A stretch of DNA of 64,000 bases, taken from Bombus terrestris (lineage: Eukaryota > Arthropoda > Insecta > Hymenoptera > Apidae). The notes beneath the pieces are model-generated. The model was not told the DNA's origin, ran no database searches, and saw only the letters and a program-made list of their open reading frames with translations. This document shows positions 23,668-37,100 of the stretch, in pieces; the stretch's first letter is position 1; each line of letters begins with the position of its first letter. The position numbers and the translations under genes are program-made. Location: positions 5,146,001-5,210,000 of the forward strand of contig NC_063274.1 in the NCBI RefSeq assembly GCF_910591885.1, given 5' to 3'.

Positions 23668-26600
23668 GACGACTATTTTTTAAAACTAAATTATGGGTAT
23701 GTTATGAATTTATAGAAAATCTAAAAATGAAGAAACACATAGAATGTACGTAATTGGCAAAAATGAACAAAGCATGATACGAAGTTTATATTAAATATAA
23801 ATTTAGTAGAAGCTTAAAGTACTTCTAAGGTCGATTGTTTCTTATAACTAAATTATGGGTATTTTATGAATTTATAGAAAATCTAAAAATGAAGAAACAC
23901 ATAGAATGTACGTAATTGGCAAAAATGAACAAAGCATGATACGAAGTTTATATTAAATATAAATTTGGTAGAAGCTTAAAGTACTTCTAAGGTCGATTGT
24001 TTCTTATAACTAAATGACGGGTATGTTATGAATTTATAGAAAATCTAAAAATGAAGAAACACATAGAATGTACGTAATTGGCAAAAATGAACAAAGCATG
24101 ATACGAAGTTTATATTAAATATAAATTTAGTAGAAGCTTAAAGTACTTCTAAGGTCGATTGTTTCTTATAACTAAATTATGGGTATTTTATGAATTTATA
24201 GAAAATCTAAAAATGAAGAAACACATAGAATGTACGTAATTGGCAAAAATGAACAAAGCATGATACGAACTTTTCATTAAATATAAATTTGGTAAAAGAT
24301 TAAAGTACTTCTAAAGTCGACTGTTTCTTATAACTAAATGACGGGTATTTTATGAATTCATAGAAAATCTAAAAATGAAGAAACACATAGAATGTACGTA
24401 ATTGGCAAAAATGAACAAAGCATGATACGAAGTTTATATTAAATATAAATTGGGTAGAAGCTTAAAGTACTTCTAAAGTCGACTGTTTCTTATAACTAAA
24501 TTATGGGTATGTTATGAATTTATAGAAAATCTAAAAATGAAGAAACACATAGAATGTACGTAATTGGCAAAAATGAACAAAGCATGATACGAAGTTTATA
24601 TTAAATATAAATTGGGTAGAAGCTTAAAGTACTTCTAAAGTCGACTGTTTCTTATAACTAAATTATGGGTATGTTATGAATTTATAGAAAATCTAAAAAT
24701 GAAGAAACACATAGAATGTACGTAATTGGCAAAAATGAACAAAGCATGATACGAAGTTTATATTAAATATAAATTTAGTAGAAGCTTAAAGTACTTCTAA
24801 GGTCGATTGTTTCTTATAACTAAATTATGGGTATGTTATGAATTTATAGAAAATCTAAAAATGAAGAAACACATAGAATGTACGTAATTGGCAAAAATGA
24901 ACAAAGCATGATACGAAGTTTATATTAAATATAAATTTAGTAGAAGCTTAAAGTACTTCTAAGGTCGATTGTTTCTTATAACTAAATTATGGGTATTTTA
25001 TGAATTTATAGAAAATCTAAAAATGAAGAAACACATAGAATGTACGTAATTGGCAAAAATGAACAAAGCATGATACGAACTTTTCATTAAATATAAATTT
25101 GGTAAAAGATTAAAGTACTTCTAAAGTCGACTGTTTCTTATAACTAAATGACGGGTATTTTATGAATTCATAGAAAATCTAAAAATGAAGAAACACATAG
25201 AATGTACGTAATTGGCAAAAATGAACAAAGCATGATACGAAGTTTATATTAAATATAAATTGGGTAGAAGCTTAAAGTACTTCTAAAGTCGACTGTTTCT
25301 TATAACTAAATTATGGGTATGTTATGAATTTATAGAAAATCTAAAAATGAAGAAACACATAGAATGTACGTAATTGGCAAAAATGAACAAAGCATGATAC
25401 GAAGTTTATATTAAATATAAATTTAGTAGAAGCTTAAAGTACTTCTAAGGTCGATTGTTTCTTATAACTAAATTATGGGTATGTTATGAATTTATAGAAA
25501 ATCTAAAAATGAAGAAACACATAGAATGTACGTAATTGGCAAAAATGAACAAAGCATGATACGAACTTTTCATTAAATATAAATTTGGTAAAAGATTAAA
25601 GTACTTCTAAAGTCGACTGTTTCTTATAACTAAATGACGGGTATTTTATGAATTCATAGAAAATCTAAAAATGAAGAAACACATAGAATGTACGTAATTG
25701 GCAAAAATGAACAAAGCATGATACGAAGTTTATATTAAATATAAATTGGGTAGAAGCTTAAAGTACTTCTAAAGTCGACTGTTTCTTATAACTAAATTAT
25801 GGGTATGTTATGAATTTATAGAAAATCTAAAAATGAAGAAACACATAGAATGTACGTAATTGGCAAAAATGAACAAAGCATGATACGAAGTTTATATTAA
25901 ATATAAATTTAGTAGAAGCTTAAAGTACTTCTAAGGTCGATTGTTTCTTATAACTAAATTATGGGTATGTTATGAATTTATAGAAAATCTAAAAATGAAG
26001 AAACACATAGAATGTACGTAATTGGCAAAAATGAACAAAGCATGATACGAAGTTTATATTAAATATAAATTTAGTAGAAGCTTAAAGTACTTCTAAGGTC
26101 GATTGTTTCTTATAACTAAATTATGGGTATTTTATGAATTCATAGAAAATCTAAAAATGAAGAAACACATAGAATGTACGTAATTGGCAAAAATGAACAA
26201 AGCATGATACGAAGTTTATATTAAATATAAATTTAGTAGAAGCTTAAAGTACTTCTAAGGTCGATTGTTTCTTATAACTAAATTATGGGTATTTTATGAA
26301 TTTATAGAAAATCTAAAAATGAAGAAACACATAGAATGTACGTAATTGGCAAAAATGAACAAAGCATGATACGAACTTTTCATTAAATATAAATTTGGTA
26401 AAAGATTAAAGTACTTCTAAAGTCGACTGTTTCTTATAACTAAATGACGGGTATTTTATGAATTCATAGAAAATCTAAAAATGAAGAAACACATAGAATG
26501 TACGTAATTGGCAAAAATGAACAAAGCATGATACGAAGTTTATATTAAATATAAATTGGGTAGAAGCTTAAAGTACTTCTAAAGTCGACTGTTTCTTATA

Positions 26601-26766
26601 ACTAAATTATGGGTATGTTATGAATTTATAGAAAATCTAAAAATGAAGAAACACATAGATGATGATGATGAAACACATAGAATGTACGTAATTGGCAAAA
26701 ATAAACAAAGCATGATACAAAGTTTATATTAAATAAAAATTTTGTTGAAGATTAAAGTACTCTGCT
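23668..26766. repeat. Satellite array: 19 copies of a 162-bp unit
   Basis: Unit starts, taken at AATTATGGGT or its variant AATGACGGGT, fall at 23689, 23851, 24013 and so on to 26605. That is exactly 18 steps of 162 bases with no length change. A partial match extends left to about 23668. The last copy is diverged: it has a short GAT-repeat insertion with a duplicated GAAACACATAG, and it decays by about 26766. Units vary at a few linked sites (GAAGTTTATATT or GAACTTTTCATT; TTAGTAGAAGC, TTGGTAAAAG or TGGGTAGAAGC; AAGGTCGATTG or AAAGTCGACTG). Each unit contains AGAAGCTTAAAGTACTTCT, an imperfect dyad. Although 162 is a multiple of three, no long open frame crosses the array, so it is non-coding. 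Confidence 0.97.
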
Positions 26767-28172
26767 AGAAGTATAGACAAAACAAATTTCTGTAGAATCA
26801 AGTAAATTTTCATAAAAATATGCCATATAAATTTGCATAAATATTGGTGGCCCGGCAATTACTATCGCTTGAGTAGGATGTGTTAAGGATATGGCAAGCT
26901 TTAATCGTAATTATTGACGAATCATAAGATAAAGTAACTCGGGTCTAACGTAAGGTGTATAATATTATTTATGTCACATAGAATCGATTTACTATGAAAT
27001 AGGAAAACATTGCTAATGGGTTGAACTAAAATTAAATTATAAGTATGGAATTAAAAGGTATTATCGTGGGCTATACCTGTTCATTAATGTCTGTTACACG
27101 AGTAATGTCTGTTACAATGGAGAAGATCGAGACGTTAAATTTGAAGTGTTCTCCTTCGGCGAAAATAATTACCGAAATCGTAAAATGAATAGGATACTTG
27201 CAAACAATTTTCGCGGACAATTAATTTGACGTTCTTTGTTCATTTAACAGCGAATAATTCTCACCTAATCTTCTTGAGAGATATTCAGACCTCGTTTTAT
27301 TGTCCAGTGCAGCAGTTTATGTTTCGTTGCTGAATAAACAGTACATCGAGTGAACTGAATATTAAATAAATAGACATCGTGATTGCGTACTAATTATATT
27401 GTATTAAAATTACCAACCACATATCTGAAGAAGCCATTACCAACCACATACTAATTAATTTAAATCTCTTTCAACTTTTTACTGTTGTAAAAAAAAAAAA
27501 GAAATATTGTTGTAAAAAGATTTCCAGTCAATTTTAGTACCTAGTTTCATTGCGTTGTTGAATAATTCAATTTGAATAATTTACTATTTAATATTGATAT
27601 ATCGTGAAAGAAAAGCTTCAAGCGAAAGACCAAAATCACATTTCTGAAATGATATTGCAATATGTTTACCATTTAGTTCTCTTGTCTCCCCGTACTCTTT
27701 ATTTTACTTTTATATTAAATTACAAAACATCTTTCATTACTTCGTACAAACTTTTATATCGTACATTGGTGATATGACAGTACAAATTGTTCGATACAAA
27801 GACATCGTACAGATAATGCATCGTATAAATCACTTTGCATTACGCTTGATTGAGTCTCTTTTTTCAATGGAAAGATAATGCAACGTATTATAGATTCATA
27901 AAATATACAGTAACAAAAAGGAAAGCGAAGCTGATAGAGTAAAAGATATAGTAACAGAAAGGAAAGCGAAGCCAGTAATATATAGAAGTACAATAATAAA
28001 AGGAGAAAAGAAGAAAAAACATGATTAAATATGATAAACGTTAAAAGATTTTTAAAGACGGATGTTAACCAAAGTAACGACGTGCTCTATCCATGAAAAC
28101 TGTGAATTATTAGATAGTATACGTATGTAGTCCAGCACAGCGATTATAGTACAAAAGGAAGAATTATTTTGT
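26767..28172. other. Intergenic DNA downstream of catalase
   Basis: No gene seen. A 41-bp imperfect tandem repeat with GAAAGCGAAG at 27921 and 27962 is present. The minus strand has AATAAA at 27713-27708, a possible but rather distant poly-A signal for catalase. A repeated phrase (ACCAACCACATA) occurs twice near 27414-27450. Confidence 0.5.
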
Positions 28173-31100
28173 TCACAAGCTAGCTGTTTTGCCAAAAGGG
28201 TTAATCCTCACGCCAACATTACGAAGGCCATCGGTAAGTCTTTTGCCCAATTCAGTGTCCACTTCCGTAAAGTTCTTCACGGCCCTCTCGACGATGAACG
28301 TTGACGCATTACGAAGGCTATTAACCAGGTTGTTCACCAGCCTGGTCTTTTCGTCATCGTTGAGAACTCGTCTCCAAAATATGGTTGCCTGTTCGAAATT
28401 ATCTTCTTTGTCTACCATGTCGTAACGGTCCACGTCGCCACTCACGTGGAAGCTTGTGGAACGAGCAGCTGGGCATTCTTGTGGGCCATTGAAACTGTTG
28501 GGGAAATAGTTCGGCGCACCATTTTGATTATAGAAGGACATAAAGCTATCGCGTTGATAATTCATCGCCGAAATCGCCTAAAAAATAAAACGATTCTTCG
28601 TTTATTTTTCCTTTTATTATGAGTAACGATACAGTTATTGGAAAAAATATAAAAACAGATGAGAAATTGATCTACTTATTGATTACTATCGTTATGATAT
28701 ACGCTTATTGCCATATTATACAAATGGAATATCTTCTTTGCTGGCTAATATATGCAAGTATATTATATATGCATATGAGAGCAATTACCTTGTACGGGCA
28801 GTTCACAGGTAACTGAAGATGATTCGGCCCAAGACGATGCCTCTGAGTATCACCGTACGAGAATAGTCGACCCTGTAGCATTCTGTCAGGACTTGCTTCA
28901 ATACCAGGTACCATGTGAGCCGGATTGAAGGCTATTTGCTCCACGTCAGCAAAGTAATTTTCAGGATTTCGGTCTAGCACCAGCTTACCAACAGGTATGA
29001 GCGGGAACTCGTCATGTGGCCATACCTGTTCAGATAGGAACAAAGCGCTTCTTTAAATCTTACTACCATCGCAAATTTTCTTAAAAATTTCAGCCGCGAC
29101 ACGAATCTTTAATTTCTCCACGATTAAAATCAATGGCTATTCGTTGTGACTTATCTTAACATCTCATCTTCAACGTATATTTCAATAAATGAATAGGAAA
29201 ATTTATATAATATACGTTGATATGATACGTTGATATAAGATAAATAGTTACTAATCATAGACTGCATATTCATCTAGTTTTCTTTTTACAAACGTAATCG
29301 TTTAAATCCTGCGTATAAAATTCGAACTCTGTTGTTTGAACCAACGCTTGTATTTTATAAAATCACGTGATAAAATTACTTTATCAAGATCTAACTTATC
29401 GAGTTACATTGCCATTACTTTGGTCAAATCGAAGGGGTTCCATCTGAACTTCTTTACTTGACACGGCTTCATCACTTGAATAGAGAACGTCCACGTCGGA
29501 TAATTATGTGTAGCGATCGCATTGTAAAGATCTTTGATCGAGTAATCGGGATCAGAGCTGCTTAATTCAGCCGCCTTATCGACTGGGATATTTTTAATTC
29601 CTTGGTCGGTCTGAAATAATTTCAAATAATTTTATTAAAAGAATAGAGATGAATAAGTATATGCATACATACAAACATTTTTCATTCATGACAAAATCTC
29701 TTCTCTTTTCTTATTCTTTGCTAGATTATATCAAATTAAATAAAAATACCATAAAATATTGTATATGTATTTAAAAAGCATATAAATTTTTAATATGATA
29801 AATAATCTTTAAAACTCGGCAAATGAACAAAATTGAGCGTAATATTTAACGTTGTAATATATAATATTAAAGTTGAATATTATCGACAGCTTCATGTTCT
29901 TTTATTTCGAAATTTATTTCATAAGCTACCGGCTTTTTCTCAAAATAAATGCACATTTTCAAACATTCCATTCATTCGATTCGGTTCACGTATATCATTA
30001 TTTATACTCTTTCTCGTGTTTTACGCCGTTTTGTATCTGCAATCGACATTCGCTGCTATTTATGAAACATATTTTTTTATTCATAACGAGTTTTTTTGCT
30101 TTAACTTTCGTTTCTATAAACTAATTGAATACCAAATATTAAACCTTGTAATTTGGAAACTGATATATACAAATCTTTTCAAATAAAATATAAAATATTT
30201 TGACTGGCTAATCTTCTTATACAAGTATTTTCAACACGGATACACGGTATCTTATGTTTAATTGTTTAACTTCAATTGTTTAAAATTTAAAACTGCGCTT
30301 CCATGCTTTGATCAAAACAATCAACAGAAGTAGACTTCTTTTTCTTCTTCGAGAAAATACAATGGAAAATACAATCTGACACAATCTGATACTATCTGTT
30401 CGCGTAATAAAAAATGTAGAAAGTCGCCTCACCACAATGATAGCTACAACGAGCAAACGCGTCGAACCGTTGTATCATTAATTTCCACAAAACACAACAG
30501 ATCTAAACTCATCTCTTTTCGTTTCCAAGGTTTTACATTCTTTACGCAATAAAGCTTCTAATCACGTTACATATATATATTTTATAAACTATCGTCGATA
30601 GACCGTAGAATCTGTTGTATACACAGAAATAAAATCTAAATAACAATTTATTTCACCTGCTAAAAATTGTAATTAATATTTTATCTGAAACATTTTATGT
30701 GTATCTTTGCGTACTATATTGATTCTACGTATTTTAAGGTTTTCAAACATCGCGTAAAAGCTTAAGAAGCCTTCTCATCGATGTTCAATTTTCGTTCTAC
30801 ATTTTCACAAACATAATCTCTCGCTATTTCCTAGTATCGTACAAGTCATATACCTCGGTTTCTCCAAAACGACGACGCTTATCCTGTAAAGTATAATAAA
30901 AGTCGCACCTTGTAGTGGAATTTACAGTAGACTATGTCGTTGTCGGCGTTCACCAGCTTGAACGTATGGGAGCCGTAACCATTCATGTGACGATGACCGT
31001 CGGGAATACCTCGATCCGAAAACAGGAACATGATCTGGTGCGTTGACTCGGGTCTCAGAGAGATGAAGTCCCAGAACATGTCGGCGTCCTATGCAAGACA

Positions 31101-34100
31101 ATTCAATTAACACGCCGTTTAGACTGGTGCGCGCTAATTAGTGAACGCGGATACACTGTACGCAGAATAGCAAGGCATACATGTAGTCGCATCTACGCTA
31201 ACAACTATATAACAACCATATAAATGTGCAATTACGCGCTTTTCGACGAGAAAACCGAAAACGCACGCGATTATAAAAACGATAGGAACCCGAGAACGAT
31301 AAACTATGTCCCTTAATAAATAAAATTACTGCTAGCAATTCCTGTATCAGTATCAGTGAATGATAAATCGCAAACATCGTTAGATGGCATCGGTCGGTGC
31401 AACTGTATGCAATTTTCTTCTCCAACGTACAAGATTATTTGCGAAGGCTATACACTAAGTTCTCTTCTAAATAAACAAAACACAGTGTACGTTCTAGTTC
31501 GCAGCGACGATCAAGAAGCTTCGACTCAACGTTACATTGCTACGCTCGCATTTCCACGAGGAACAGGACCGATTAGGGATCGCAAGAGCTTCTACGTAGG
31601 ATTTCACAAGTATCCGAAACTCGACTCCGGAAAGTCACGAGTATTTAGGAAATCCTACGCTGCAAGAAAGTTTCCAGTTCCGGCCGATTTAGACTAATCA
31701 CTGTCTGACCTGAATCGGGTCTCCAGAGGTATCTGAAAATTTCTAATACTATCTCACGTTAATTAACTTATCGTTTACTGATCGGATACCAGGCAATCCT
31801 GGCATGTAGCTGTTACTCTAACAATCTTGGTAATTTCAAAATAAACTTCACAAGCTGGTCTTCAAGTTTTGATCCCTCGCAGATGTTTTATTATTTCTAC
31901 CGCATAATCTAATTACCTCGTTGTACTATCCTGTCGTATTTCCGTTAGGATGGCTTAAAAGAAATGCGAGAAAGTAACACTTGAAACGCTTTTAAACATT
32001 TATATTTCATATTGCTGTGTTAATCTTAATCAAACGCTAAAGTTTCAGATTCGGACCTGAAACGAATTCATATGCGACGAACAAAGCATAGCAAAGTTCC
32101 AAAATCAGTTTCACCATTTCGTAGGCAATAAATTCTGCCAACAAAGCTACCACGATTACCGAACTCTTACTATACAGAATAAATTTGAACATGATTTAGC
32201 TTGAATACAAAATTAAAATAGTATAATCGTCGGTTATAAAGTCCGTACAACTCGTAACGTTTCTTGCACGAACTTAAAGTAACAGGCGACAGAAAAATTA
32301 ACTCTGACTGAGCAAAATCTGCATGTCCAACTATCCGAGAAGGAACAGAAAAATAAAACTCTAACGTATGAATATTTAGATCCGACTCTAACGTTGTCTA
32401 TCCTCTAAAAAAGGATAGAAAAGAAAACGACCTGTTGCAAGTGTTGAAGAAATCTCAACTTCGTAAAATGCAACTCGCTAAACCGATCGGATAACAAACC
32501 TTCAAGTGAGTGACAGGATTTCTTTTTTGCGTGTGGATAAAGCTGGGGAAGAATATCGGGTCCTTGATGAAGAAGATCGGCGTGTTGTTGCCCACCAAAT
32601 CCCAGATACCGTCCTCGGTGTAGAATTTGATCGCAAAACCACGTGGATCTCTGCGAACGAAAGAGAACAAAGAATCGATCGATGAGCAAGAAAAAACAAA
32701 CTCACAGGACTAAAGCATTGCTATTAACGGCTATAAAAGGAAGTTTTATTTCAGGGAAGAAATATCTTCCTCTCGTATTTCAGTCGCGATTATGATCGAA
32801 GGGACAATCGACTGAACGTTCAAGTTAAAACGCAACTGAGAAACAGTGACAAAAGCCGTGAAATCGCGCGTGATTCATCGAAAATTGTCGTAGCTACAGC
32901 TTCGGGAAGAAAAAAAAGGAAATTTTCCACGATTGGGTAGTCGGCCGATTAATCGCGAGGACGACGCGCGCGTTCGCTTTTTCGCGCGTTTCCGTGTGAC
33001 TAAGCCGGTTGATTTGTACGCAAGAAACAACGGTTGTTTCGAGCTCCGTTTCCGGCATTTTTGCAACCCATAATTGTCATGAATTGCGCGAAGTCTGAGT
33101 TTCCCCTTCGCGGCCATTAGTCTCCATTGTCTTGGGACCATTCGCGCTTTTGTAAACTACTTTTTCAGGTAATTTGCAAGTAACTGTCCGTGAATAGTAC
33201 AAGCATCGATCCATTATGTACGTTCCGTGGTTATTTTTAACTATTCGAGCGCGGATGTTCACGCAATTTTACATTTCTTACAAACGTAACTAAACAGGCG
33301 GATTCCAAGTAGAAACACGTTTCGTCCGTCAAATATTCCAATGAACGTTATTTTATAAATCTCTGGCAAACGTGCGAGAATCAGCAAGCGATTCGTAGGA
33401 GAACAATAGGAAATATTTATAAACTTCTGATCTACAAATCTCTGATCTCATCGTTAACGATCGAAATAAATCTTCACTTCCTTAACTCGGTGTTCTTTCG
33501 TTGAGCAAGAATTTTCTGAAGCTCAGTCCCCAGCCAGAGAACGACGCGCGGAAATTCTTCGTCCCTTTTAAGGGGCTAATGAAAATAAGAAAATTTCTAC
33601 ACGTATGAAATACGAGACGAAGAATGGCGGGCATCTCGCGCAAGCACGTTCGAGCGGAAATGTACACGTTGGCAATTACCTGACGGTATCAGAGGAGCCA
33701 GACTCGCCGCCCACGCTGGAAAATCTCACAGCGACCGGAGTACGTTTTCCAATGGAGGAGAAAACCTTTGCCTTACAGTAGTTGGTAATGTCGTGGGTAA
33801 CTTCGAAATAACCGAATGCACCTGCGACCAAACAAAAAGCAAAAAAGAGATAACGATTCAGTAGCACGGTCGGTTATCCGCGTTACTCCGACGTTCCGAA
33901 CGTTTTATGGATATTTCCTCTGTGCATATGTAACTTCTTCTACGACTTTTCAGTTTTCCCGCGGCCTTCTTATTTTTTCATCTTCTTTCGCTTGTTTTCT
34001 CGTTGGTCGGATTATACGATACGAGGCTGCTATCTGGAACTGCAACTCTCGTGAATTGCTTCGTTCCGTTGGAAGATAGAAACGAAGGCGGTGAAATACG

Positions 34101-37100
34101 ACGGCGAGACGGAAGATGATGATTGTTAAGCAGATGAGATGGTTCGTCAGAATGTTACGTGCTAATTCGGACACCACGATGCGAAAGATCGTTATGTTCG
34201 TTAATATGTCGATGAAAGTAATCGAACTGTCTTTCCTGAAATTTCATCAACCACGTGTAAAAATATTGCTATGACGCTACAAATAATATACATTATAATT
34301 ATAAAGCACTTTCCTACGTTAATTTAGTTTCTTACATTAACCAGCAAAGTGCTGCTGTAATTTAAGCATATCTTGTCTCGTTTATTCCTGATATTTAAGT
34401 CGTTGATTCTGTAGTATATAGTGTCTCTTAAGTACGCTAAACACAATTGATATTATTTTTGGTCTCCTGGCCGCGTCAAAGATGAAATTTGCAACGCGAA
34501 AGGATTAAGAACAAGTTTTTAGAGTTACGCGCGTGAGCTTAAGACCTTAAAAAATCAAATTCAAACTTTAACATTGCATTCTACAGATTGTTCGCACTTT
34601 ATCATGTGAAAAATTCTTCCAATACCTCTGCTATAGTAGATCGCGAGACTAGCTGCTGTATTTTATAGCTCGACAGCTATAAGGCTATCATATAGTCATA
34701 AAATGTATACATAGAACAACACATATTTCGTTATATTCTTCGGTAGATGTCCTGCGATATGTTGAAAACGTGACGAGTCAACGTACCAGCTCCTTTCGCG
34801 TGCACCACACGCTCCGGAATCCTTTCTCTGGAGAAATGAGACAGTTCGTCAATAAAAACGAAATCTTGAAGCAGAATAGGGCCATTTGGACCAACCGTCA
34901 AGCTTGCTGTCTTCTGAGCGATCGGGTTTCCATTTCCGGTTAGCAATACATTCCGGCCCTGAAGAAAACAATAAACCGTTGATAAAGAAAGAGCTATAGA
35001 TTTTTGCAGAAAGTGTCATGCTCTTGTTTAAAACTAAAATTCAATTTCTCTCGATACGCTCAACTCGAAACATATCTTTTCTATGTGTTGTTTATTTCTA
35101 TACGTTCGAATGAAATATTTTGTATTTATTTTACTACCCATGTTACGTTATAATGATTTTTTATTTAGATTATTAAGACGAGTCGCCTAATTTCGTTTGC
35201 ATTCGAATTAATATATTATTTCTTTATCATTTATATATCATTATCTCTAAAAGCGACTGCTTTATTTCGAGAAACTGCCTATTAACATTCAACAGCTTGG
35301 TAATAACTTAAATCAACGTAGTTGAAATGACGATTACGTCGAATGTATTTTATGTGCCGCGATGAGTCGTTCTTTCGCGGTCAATTAAGTAAATCTGACG
35401 TGTCGATGCGAATTATTGTGATGGGATTGCTGTGTTACACGAGGGATTGCGTTTTGTGCAACGCAAGTACTATTCCATAATCAAAGTCAACATTGACTAA
35501 TCCGTTGTTACGGAATTAACTCGAAACGCCGCGTAGATATGCAACCGGTGAAACTCATCGCATATCGCGAGAACAGTTTCATTTTGTACGTTGCACTGTG
35601 TGCCAAAGTGTTTCCGTGTGTGGTAATTCTACGCAAGTTAAATTTCACTGCCCTTTTCTAATGAAAAATACAAGCTCAGATTCCTTATATGTGCGATGTA
35701 CGTATATCACACACAGAGAGAAGTGGACACAAGGATTGTAAAAACGAAGCCTCTCAAAGTACGAAATGAGAAATGAACGAATGGTTCATCAACAAATAAA
35801 TTGAGACACAAGCTGACCTTTCTAACGAACCTTTAACTTCCAGTCTTGACTTAGACTCAGACTTAGACTTTGTTTTCCAAATTGATTTCGAAGCTAACAT
35901 TTACTCTGTTCTACGCTACGCTCATGGTGCTTTTCTTGGCAATAAAATAGTCCTTGAATAACGAAGATATTCGACGTTTAAATAAAATTTGCAATGAAAG
36001 AAACCGAAAGTACGAAGAATTTTCGGGTCAGAATTTTACAAAATTTTAGCAATGGAATTGTGAATCTTTCTAAAAAATATCAAAGAGGCAAGAATATAGG
36101 TAATATTAAAATGTATATAAAACATGCAAAGTAAAGCGTTTATTGTAACGTTCAGTGGATGAAAGAACCTCTGTTTAGGACGCATATTTTAGTTATGTCA
36201 GTAATACAAATGTCTACTAATAAGATTATATGTTACGACATAGTACCTGGAGAAGAGTGATCTTTAAAAAATAACATCAGTAGGATCAAGATTTCTACCT
36301 GAGATACATAGAAAATGGGAAAGTTGACGACTATCGTCTGATATCTGGCGATTAGCAAAAAGTAATATTATTCGTGCATTACTTCTTATCAAAAGTAATA
36401 AATCTCGATAATAATCGACAATTCATTTACAAATCTACCGAGAAGATATATCGGTAACTTGAAACTAAAAATCGTTACCAAGCCCATCTGTTACCTACGA
36501 GTGATCGATATATGTAACTATGTACCATTTTTCAAAGTTGCAGAATAGTGTCATTTTTTATCGTACACGAACCACGTCCATGACTCACTTCGAAGTCTCG
36601 TTATAGTAATTATCGTCGTTCATGGCCGATTCTACGGAATATTTCGATGGTAATTTCTAATTCCATGGAGAATCGCGACTAGCGATTCAATTATCTTGCA
36701 AGAATCGTCCGAGTGCATCGAAATAAAAATGAAAAAAGAACGTGCAACTATCGTGCGTTATTCGTTTATCTAATCAACATATAATAAATACGATCTTTAA
36801 CGAAGAAAATACAATTGCAACGGAAAAGAAAATAACGCGTTATTTTGAACGAAGCGATAACCGATAATTTTTCCGGTGAAAACGAAATAATGGAGAAACA
36901 ACGAACATGAAATATGTTTGTCTAATATGTTGTCTACCTTGTAACCTGTAATTATTGCAAATACATAGTCGCTGAAACGAAACCGATGTTCTTTATTTTT
37001 GAAACGATAGTGGAATTGAATATATTTTATGAAATAGGACATTCAAATTAAGTAGTAATTTGTACTAATTGACTCGCGTTATTTTTTCTTTCCTCTGTCT

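Noticed and set aside
23668..26766. CRISPR-like or coding tandem array
   Set aside because: Units are contiguous with no unique spacers, and stops interrupt every frame, so it is a eukaryotic satellite.
29833..30186. 117-codon plus-strand open frame in catalase intron 5
   Set aside because: Its composition (Phe, Tyr, Leu, Ile) is what AT-rich DNA gives by chance; no recognisable protein.
31356..31697. 113-codon plus-strand open frame inside catalase intron 4
   Set aside because: It matches no known family, lies antisense within an intron, and shows no domain or signal.
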